Source: an uncultured Bacilli bacterium
Lineage (GTDB): Bacteria > Bacillota_I > Bacilli_A > RF39 > UBA660
DNA: 8,784 nt
Assembly (NCBI GenBank): GCA_947628635.1
Contig: CANRAX010000054.1
Location: forward strand, 1 to 8,784
Direction of reading: 5' to 3'
The translations under genes and the position numbers were made by a program. Below the pieces are notes generated by a model that saw only the letters and a list, made by a program, of their open reading frames with translations, made no database searches and was not told where the DNA came from. Every line of letters starts with the position of its first letter. Within the stretch, counting starts at the first letter, position 1. Of the stretch, positions 1-5,800 are shown in pieces.

Positions 1-93
1 ATAACAGTTTTTATTTCTTGAGTGTTTTCTCTTTTTTTATATAATTTTTTATTTTCCCACATCTAGTTTACTACATCTTATCATGCATTTAGT

Positions 94-122
94 TTTACAA
101 AAAAAGGAAAAAATGTTATAAT
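94..122 (+). promoter_or_regulatory. Promoter for the corA-HD gene pair
   Basis: A -35 box TTTACA (94-99) is separated by 17 bases from a perfect -10 box TATAAT (117-122). TG at 114-115 before the -10 gives an extended -10 (TGTTATAAT). Transcription would start near 129, leaving a leader of only about 23 bases before the corA start at 152. That is too short for an Mg2+ riboswitch (M-box), and none is seen upstream. Box quality and spacing are read directly; activity is inferred. Confidence 0.8.
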
Positions 123-151
123 ATAGCCTTGTAAAAGAGGGATGTGATATT

Positions 152-1096
152 ATGCTAAAAATTTATAAAACTTCACCAGTTGAAAAGAAAATAAAAAAAT
201 GCAAAAAAATTACAACTGACTGTTGGATAGATTTAACTACACCAACAAAAGATGAAATAGCTAAAGTAATTGCTAAAACTCAAATTGATGAAGATTTAAT
301 TTTAAAAATGCTTGACGATGAAGAACTTCCTCGAATTGAACAAAGTCAAAATGCTACGTTAGTTGTTATTGATACTCCTTATTTAAAGGAAGGTATAGAT
401 AACCATAAATATAAGACTTATCCCTTAGGTATAATTATTACTAAAAATAATTATGTTATAACTGTTTCGCCTAAAAAGACAACTGTTTTAGATAGTTTTA
501 AGCAAGGAAAAATAAAAGATTTTCGTACAGCTAAAAAGACAAGATTTTTAATTCAAATTTTAATTAATACATCAAGTTACTATTTAAGAGCTTTAAAAAA
601 TGTTAATAAAGATATTGAAGAAAAAGAAAAAGTTTTAAAAAAATCTACTGAAAATAAAGATTTGATTGATTTGTTAGAAATAGAAAAAACACTTGTCTAT
701 TTTATTACATCTTTAAAAGCAAATGATTTAGTATTAGAAAAGTTGTCTAAAGGGATAATTTTACCTTTATTTGATAATGATGCTGACCTTTTAGAAGACG
801 CTATTATTGAAAATAAGCAAGCTTTTGAAATGAGTAATATTTATAAGGACATTTTATCATCTATTACTGATACTTATGCCACCATAGTTTCTAATAATTT
901 AAACATAATTATGAAATTTTTAGCCGGTGCTACTATTGTACTATCAATTCCTACTATGATATCTTCTTTTCTAGGAATGAATGTCCCTTTAGGATCAATA
1001 AGCACTAATACCAATGCTTTTCCTATTTTAATTATTACTTCATTTGTCTTTTCTTTAATAATTGCTTTAATACTTCGCAAGAAAAACATGCTATAA
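152..1096 (+). CDS. corA: CorA-family magnesium/divalent cation transporter
   Basis: This is a 314-residue inner-membrane channel of the CorA/metal ion transporter family, expected to import Mg2+ (possibly Co2+ or Ni2+) as a pentamer. The first roughly 245 residues are a charged cytoplasmic domain, with a long Lys/Glu-rich helical stretch around residues 140-240 as expected for the CorA stalk. Two C-terminal membrane segments follow, at about 250-272 and 289-308. Between them is the family signature Gly-Met-Asn at 275-277, here in the context FLGMNVPLG. A short basic tail (RKKNML) follows the second segment, the usual CorA topology. Length is normal for shorter Firmicutes members. The ATG at 152 follows an AGAGGG ribosome binding site at 136-141. 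The HD gene lies 33 bases downstream and is probably cotranscribed. The family call is secure; ion preference cannot be read from the sequence. Confidence 0.95.
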   Translation: MLKIYKTSPVEKKIKKCKKITTDCWIDLTTPTKDEIAKVIAKTQIDEDLILKMLDDEELPRIEQSQNATLVVIDTPYLKEGIDNHKYKTYPLGIIITKNNYVITVSPKKTTVLDSFKQGKIKDFRTAKKTRFLIQILINTSSYYLRALKNVNKDIEEKEKVLKKSTENKDLIDLLEIEKTLVYFITSLKANDLVLEKLSKGIILPLFDNDADLLEDAIIENKQAFEMSNIYKDILSSITDTYATIVSNNLNIIMKFLAGATIVLSIPTMISSFLGMNVPLGSISTNTNAFPILIITSFVFSLIIALILRKKNML

Positions 1097-1129
1097 TTAT
1101 TAAGAGTATAAATGTAAGGAATAAATAAA

Positions 1130-1612
1130 ATGATAGAAAAATATCAAAATATTGACAAAGAATATTATAGTTATATAAAAGATTTAGTTAACAACAGACT
1201 CGTTTTACAAATGAATGAGTTTATTCAACATGGAAATACTAGTTGTTTAAAACATTCTTTAGCTGTTTCATATATAAGTTATAGGGTCGCTAAAAAGTTG
1301 AATTTAGATTACAAAGCTGTTGCCAGAGCAGGATTATTACATGATTTTTTTCTTTATGATTGGCACTTAGCACCAAAACAAAGAAAATTACTTGCTAAAC
1401 ATGGTTTCACCCATCCACAAAGAGCACTTGAAAATGCTTTAAAATATTTTGAACTAACATCTAAGGAAAAAGACATAATTTTAAAACATATGTGGCCATT
1501 GACTTTAAGAACTATACCTAGGTACAAAGAATCTTTTTTAGTATGTTTTATTGATAAGTATATTTCTTCAACTGAAACAATTAAATATCATCTAATGCTA
1601 AAGAAAAGTTAA
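1130..1612 (+). CDS. HD-domain metal-dependent hydrolase, uncharacterised
   Basis: This 160-residue soluble protein belongs to the HD superfamily of metal-dependent phosphohydrolases. The expected metal ligands are visible in order: His42 (CLKHSL), the His71-Asp72 doublet (GLLHDFF), His95 (FTHP), His120 (LKHMWPL) and Asp142 (FIDKY). The phrases LLHDFFLYDW and KHMWPLT are typical of a small, widespread Firmicutes HD family whose substrate is not established, so no reaction is named. The ATG at 1130 follows TAAGGA (1115-1120) by nine bases. The 33-base gap to corA contains no obvious promoter or terminator, which suggests a shared transcript. The reading frame is intact and full length for this small family. 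There are no membrane segments, so it is probably cytoplasmic. Confidence 0.88.
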   Translation: MIEKYQNIDKEYYSYIKDLVNNRLVLQMNEFIQHGNTSCLKHSLAVSYISYRVAKKLNLDYKAVARAGLLHDFFLYDWHLAPKQRKLLAKHGFTHPQRALENALKYFELTSKEKDIILKHMWPLTLRTIPRYKESFLVCFIDKYISSTETIKYHLMLKKS

Positions 1613-1745
1613 ATATCTAAATATAAATTATAATCATAAAAAAATTATTTTTATTATATTAAGAAATTATTATCTAAAAAATCTGTTTATCTAGGACAGT
1701 AACAATAAATAATGTGATACATATCATAATACTGAGGTGAATTAT

Positions 1746-1844
1746 ATGAATAATAATTCTTTAGTGGGGGTAATAGTTGACGCTGGTCACCCGAGCAAAG
1801 ATAAACCCAATAATACAACAAGTATGGTAAATGATAATTTCTAA
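1746..1844 (+). pseudogene. Truncated N-acetylmuramoyl-L-alanine amidase-like remnant (32 codons)
   Basis: A short reading frame starts at ATG 1746 behind a strong ribosome binding site, GAGGTGA (1734-1740), and ends at TAA 1842-1844. Residues 6-15 read LVGVIVDAGH, the first strand and first zinc-ligand motif of Amidase_3-type cell-wall amidases, which normally continue as GHGGxDxG. Here the following residues, PSKDKPNN, depart from that pattern and the frame stops 17 codons after the His. The roughly 180-residue catalytic domain is absent. The likeliest reading is a decayed or deleted amidase gene that kept its translation start. It could instead be a small expressed peptide or a chance match, since only about ten residues resemble the family. 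Confidence 0.5.
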
Positions 1845-1862
1845 AAGTTTAATAATGATAAT

Positions 1863-1894
1863 AAGATACTTTTTAAACAAAGTATTTTTATTTT
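1863..1894 (+). terminator. AT-only hairpin with T tract, likely terminator
   Basis: ATACTTT (1866-1872) pairs with AAAGTAT (1879-1885) around the loop TTAAAC. A G-T pair and two A-T pairs extend the stem outwards to 1863/1888. On the plus strand it runs into TTTTTATTTT (1885-1894). With hardly any G-C pairs it is weak, but its place between convergent genes fits a terminator for plus-strand transcripts. It may also help stop sortase transcripts, as the minus strand continues CTTATTATC. Confidence 0.45.
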
Positions 1895-1915
1895 ATACTA
1901 AGTGTTGTATAAAAT
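1890..1915. repeat. Inverted repeat, 9-bp arms, in the convergent gap
   Basis: ATTTTATAC (1890-1898) and GTATAAAAT (1907-1915) are perfect reverse complements around the 8-base loop TAAGTGTT. The repeat lies 19 bases beyond the sortase stop. Neither strand has a clean T tract after it, so it is listed as an inverted repeat. It may stabilise the 3' end of the sortase transcript, but this is inference. Confidence 0.45.
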
Positions 1916-1934
1916 TTATAAAAGAAAAATAATC

Positions 1935-2660
1935 TTATATTCTTTTTGCCATTACAAGTAAAAAGTTTTCTGGATCATAAAGACAAGTTTGCAATATTAA
2001 TAAGTTATCATCTTCTGTAATTACCTCTTTTGTATCATATAAAGCCTTGGAACGCATTAATAAAATATGATTTAAAAATTTTTCACCTTCAAGAGAAATA
2101 ATCATATGTTCATTATCTTCCTTTGCTACGACACTAACAGCAAATACTTTATAAGAATAAGCCTTTTTATCTGTTTTTAATTCTACAAAAAGATTATTAA
2201 CAAAAAAGTCTTTCTGCAAATACTGTTCTAATGCTTTAAAAGGCAATTCACTATTAAGAGAATTGTGACCATAAATATTTAACTGCCTAGCCATATCAAT
2301 ATCAGAAGTACGATAATCAATAAAAATAGCTCCATTATTATTTTTATTTTGATATATATCGTGATTTAAATAAAAATCATTATCTTTTGTTTGAACAACT
2401 AATTCTTTTAAATTTATTGAAGAAATACTTAATTCAGCCTTAATATCATAATTATGGTAAAGCTCTCTCAAAGATGGAAAAACATTTTCATAAGGAACTT
2501 CTTGCTTTTTAACTTCATCTACCTTTTCGTTCTTTTCATTCGAATATTTAACTTTTTTTAATCTAGAACCTTGAAAGTAAAAGCCTATTCCTATCATTGA
2601 AATAGCCAATATAATATACAAAATTAATTGTACTTGAGGCTTTATTTTTTTTCCTTTCAT
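1935..2660 (-). CDS. Class B-like sortase (cysteine transpeptidase)
   Basis: This 241-residue membrane-anchored sortase cleaves a C-terminal sorting signal and joins the surface protein to peptidoglycan. An N-terminal membrane anchor spans residues 10-29, followed by a charged linker (about 33-56) and the catalytic domain. The phrase NGAIFIDYR (109-117) is typical of class B sortases. The catalytic His132 lies in YGHNS and Cys226 in LILQTC. The basic residue expected about eight positions after the Cys is not obvious: the stretch reads LYDPENFLLVMAKRI, with Arg only at 240. The ATG at 2660 is chosen because AGGTGA (2673-2668) lies seven bases before it; an upstream TTG at 2678 would put that site inside the gene. 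It is divergent from the giant surface protein carrying an APDTG signal, its likely substrate. Family call strong; class B assignment fairly strong. Confidence 0.92.
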   Translation of the reverse strand: MKGKKIKPQVQLILYIILAISMIGIGFYFQGSRLKKVKYSNEKNEKVDEVKKQEVPYENVFPSLRELYHNYDIKAELSISSINLKELVVQTKDNDFYLNHDIYQNKNNNGAIFIDYRTSDIDMARQLNIYGHNSLNSELPFKALEQYLQKDFFVNNLFVELKTDKKAYSYKVFAVSVVAKEDNEHMIISLEGEKFLNHILLMRSKALYDTKEVITEDDNLLILQTCLYDPENFLLVMAKRI

Positions 2661-2667
2661 TTTTTCT

Positions 2668-2673
2668 TCACCT
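2668..2673 (-). promoter_or_regulatory. Ribosome binding site that fixes the sortase start
   Basis: On the minus strand AGGTGA is followed by seven bases and then ATG at 2660. This favours a protein starting MKGKK over the six-residue longer version from TTG at 2678, which has no comparable site before it. Confidence 0.75.
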
Positions 2674-2710
2674 ATCAATAGTTTAGCAAAACTTTAAAAC
2701 AAAGTCTATT

Positions 2711-2739
2711 ATTATATGGTGTTGACTTAAAATATTTTA
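2711..2739 (-). promoter_or_regulatory. Putative sortase promoter
   Basis: A perfect -10 box TATAAT occupies 2716 down to 2711 on the minus strand, giving a start near 2704 and a leader of about 44 bases. At 17-base spacing the -35 position (2739-2734) reads TAAAAT, a poor match, and there is no TG extension. The promoter therefore looks weak or activator-dependent. It interleaves with the plus-strand promoter of the surface-protein gene. Confidence 0.5.
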
Positions 2740-2750
2740 AATGATAAAAT
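2722..2750 (+). promoter_or_regulatory. Promoter for the giant surface-protein gene
   Basis: The -35 box TTGACT (2722-2727), 17 bases, and the -10 box TAAAAT (2745-2750) with TG at 2742-2743 form a strong extended -10 promoter. Transcription would start near 2757, giving a leader of about 46 bases with ribosome binding site AGAGGTGA at 2792-2799. It is visibly stronger than the opposing sortase promoter. Confidence 0.75.
2727..2740. promoter_or_regulatory. 14-bp palindrome, candidate shared operator
   Basis: TTAAAATATTTTAA is a perfect palindrome. It fills most of the spacer between the -35 and -10 boxes of the surface-protein promoter and covers the -35 position of the sortase promoter. A regulator bound here could affect both genes at once. 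It consists only of A and T, so chance or intrinsic curvature is a real alternative. Confidence 0.35.
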
Positions 2751-2802
2751 CGAGCTATGGAAAGTGAGTAAATACTTTGCAAATTTTTTTAAGAGGTGAC
2801 TT

Positions 2803-5800
2803 ATGAAAGGAAAAAAACTAAAAACAAATTGTTTAAAAATTGCCTGTACTTTAATTTTTATAGCAGTAATAGGTTTAATTTTTAAAACATTAACTCCAAA
2901 TGTTAAAGCTGAAGGCAACATAAAAAAAGTTAGTCCTGGAGCTGAAACCCTAAAAAAAGCAGTTGAGGATGCTAATCCTGGTGATACCTTAGTATTGACT
3001 GCCGGCTCTTATAGCGGAGGAGGTACAGATAAAACAGTTTACATCGATAAGGAATTGACTATCGAAGGTGAAAAAAGTGGTCAAATATCTAAAACAATTA
3101 TTGATGTACCTATTGTGGTAAGAACTCCTGATAAGGTTGTAATTTCTAATTTTACCACAACTCCTATAATGGTAGAACCAAATTTTGTTTTTATAAAAAC
3201 GGAAGGAAAAGTTGATTTAGATATTAATAATATCTATATTTATGGAATTTTAAGAGGTTCATCAAATACTTTACCTAGACATGATGCCAAAGCTTTAGAA
3301 ATTACTAAAAATTCTAAAGATGTAACGGGAAGTAATGAAGTAGCCGCAGAAAGCGACCGCTCAATAATTAATGTTACTAATTGTAATTTCGTAAAGCCAG
3401 GAGTTCATTATGGAATTTACTCTAATGCTTCTAATACAACTTTAAGTATTAAAAATTCTACAATAGCTGGTAGAACACCTGTTATGTTTGATGATGGAAG
3501 CAATAACACAATGAATGTTTTAGAAAAGACAGAAATAGATGGACCAGATGCTATATATAATGAATCAGAAACATTTGTAATAAAAGGTCAAAATAATTTA
3601 AAGGTAAATGTAGATAATTCTACTATTAAAAGTACTGCGCCAAATGGAAATGTACCAACCAAAACATTTTCATTTAGTGAAGAGGGAACTAAAAGTACTA
3701 ACACAACAATTAATATTAATAACAGTAAGATAATAGATGAAGATGATGAAAGAAAACCAATTACTAATAGTGTTATATTTAGTTTTCGAAATGATGCAAA
3801 AGCTGCTGATAATAATATAGTTAATATTGATAAAACATCAAGTATGTATATTTCTAAAAAAGGTAGCTCATACACAGTAATATCAACTGAAAAAGTACCG
3901 CTAGCTCGTGAATATAATATTTTAGAAAATGCATCTGTTGTAAGAATAAGTGATTGTGAAAATAACAGTATAATAAAAGTTTATGATAATAATTCCAAAA
4001 TAGCTGAGTTAACACAAGAAAAATATACTAAAAAAGATAACTATAATTTTAAAGGTTGGTTTCAAGAATTTGATGGTACTAATTATGACAATGAGTATTC
4101 AAAAGTAGGCGATAACTATCCTAATGCCATAGCTCAAAAGAATATAGACTTATATCCTAAGTTTGCTAAAGTTTTAAAAGTTACCATAACAGATGGTACT
4201 ACTAGTAATACTTATTCCGTTGAAGAGGGTACTACTTTATCCGAAAGTGAAGATTATACTAAAATAAAAGAAGACTTAGATAAAATTCAGAAAAAAGAAG
4301 GTCAAATATTTAACGGCTTTATTGTCTATAATTCCAATGGACACACTGAAATTGAAAAAGAAGAAGATTTACTTAAATTAATGATGACAGAAGATTGTCG
4401 AATTGAAGCTATTCATGAAGTAAAAGTAACAATCAATGGTACAGAGTTTCGCATTGCTGCTGGAAAAACATTAAAAGATATTTTTAATTTAAATAATGAT
4501 GCTTATAATACAGCTAAACAAAATGGTGATGAAAGAGAATTTTCTAGATTTATAAATACAGAAACTAAAGAAACATTTACTGAAACACAAGGTATTACAG
4601 CAAGCGTTGACCTTGAATCTAAATTTTTCTGTAAAGTAACAATAGGTGATAACACATATAAATTAGAAGAAGACTCTACACTTAACTCTAGCGAAGAAAT
4701 TAAAGCAGCTCTAGCAGCAATAAGTGAAAAAGTATCTGGACGTAAGTTTGATAGATTTACAGATGAAAAAGGAAAGACAATAAACCCTGATAATGATGAA
4801 ATAACAAATGATATTACAATTTCCTCAATTTATAGTATAACAGTAAAACTAATTGGTAAAGATAATAAGACTATTGAAACTTATACGATAGATGCAGATA
4901 GTAACTTAAGTAGTTTGAAAATTGATGATGACATTAAAGATGCTTTAGAAGAGGTTGCTAATAGTAGAGATGATGGTAAAGAATTTGATGGTTTCATTAT
5001 TACATATGATGATAATGAAACACTAACATTTGATGAAACTTCTGGTAAAAATAAAGATGACCTAAAGCAAGATATATTAAATTATGAACTTAAATATAAT
5101 GCTACTATTTATGTAAAACAAAATATTAAAATAACTATTAATAGTGAAGTTTTTGAAATGGACTCTGGTAAAAGTTTAAAAACAGCTATTCTTGATAGTA
5201 ATGATGAAGGTAAAAAACAAAAATATAAAAATGCCAAGTTTGGTGGCAAAGATGAAAAGAGATTTTATAAATTTATTGATAAAGATACCGAAAAAGAAAT
5301 AACAGAAGAAGATATATTTGAAAAATCAACAGTATTAGTTCCAAAATATTTGGTTTTTGTTACCATAGAAGATGACAGAACTAATGTAGCAGGTACTTAT
5401 AGATTAGAAGAAGGCAAAACAATTGATGATTTAATTGATAAAGAAGGCCAAGATGCCCTAGCTATTTTAAGAACAGATATAGATCCAGATCCAGAAGTTG
5501 AAATTCCAGAAGAGAAAATTGAAGATCTTCACTTTGAAAAATTAGTAATAACTTCACCTAATAAAGAAATTGATTTAAACAATGAAATTAATGAAGATAT
5601 TACCATTAAAGGACTTTATCATTATGATGTAACTATTGTTGAAGATTATGATAATCCAACTTATGATAGTGAAGCTAATCATGTAAAAGGTCTTAAAGTT
5701 TATAGAGGAGAAAATTTATCAACTATCAAAAATAAAGTTGATCAAGCTTTAAATACTTTAAAAGACTCAGTAAACAATAATGATAAAAGAAAATTCTATT

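Larger units (their letters stand above)
1613..1934. other. Gap without an intact gene between two convergent genes
   Basis: This 322-base stretch separates the HD gene from the 3' end of the sortase gene. It contains no intact ordinary gene. It holds the amidase-like remnant at 1746-1844, an AT-only hairpin with a T tract at 1863-1894 and an AT-rich inverted repeat at 1890-1915. A weak promoter-like pair precedes the remnant: GTAACA (1699-1704), 17 bases, TATCAT (1722-1727). The part right after the HD stop is a low-complexity A/T run without a convincing terminator. No tRNA-like or other structured RNA was recognised. Confidence 0.6.

Noticed and set aside
1..93. Possible gene end, riboswitch or terminator upstream of the corA promoter
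   Set aside because: Short T-rich runs and a 3-bp GAG/CTC stem are present, but all frames are interrupted and no convincing structure or coding sequence is visible.
874..1089. Minus-strand open frame inside corA
   Set aside because: It lies entirely within the well-supported CorA gene, over its membrane segments and GMN motif, and has no ribosome binding site or recognisable protein features.
2803..2847. Lipoprotein anchoring of the surface protein through Cys10 or Cys15
   Set aside because: Cys10 lies before the hydrophobic core and Cys15 inside it, without a lipobox; VKA cleavage at residue 36 and a C-terminal sorting signal fit better.
2727..2921. Minus-strand open frame across the divergent promoter and start of the surface-protein gene
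   Set aside because: It overlaps the predicted promoters and the signal-peptide coding sequence; its hydrophobic translation mirrors the A-rich opposite strand.
3588..3875. Minus-strand open frame within the beta-helix region
   Set aside because: A shadow of the large coding frame, Leu/Ser/Ile-rich as expected from the complement of Asn/Asp/Lys codons.
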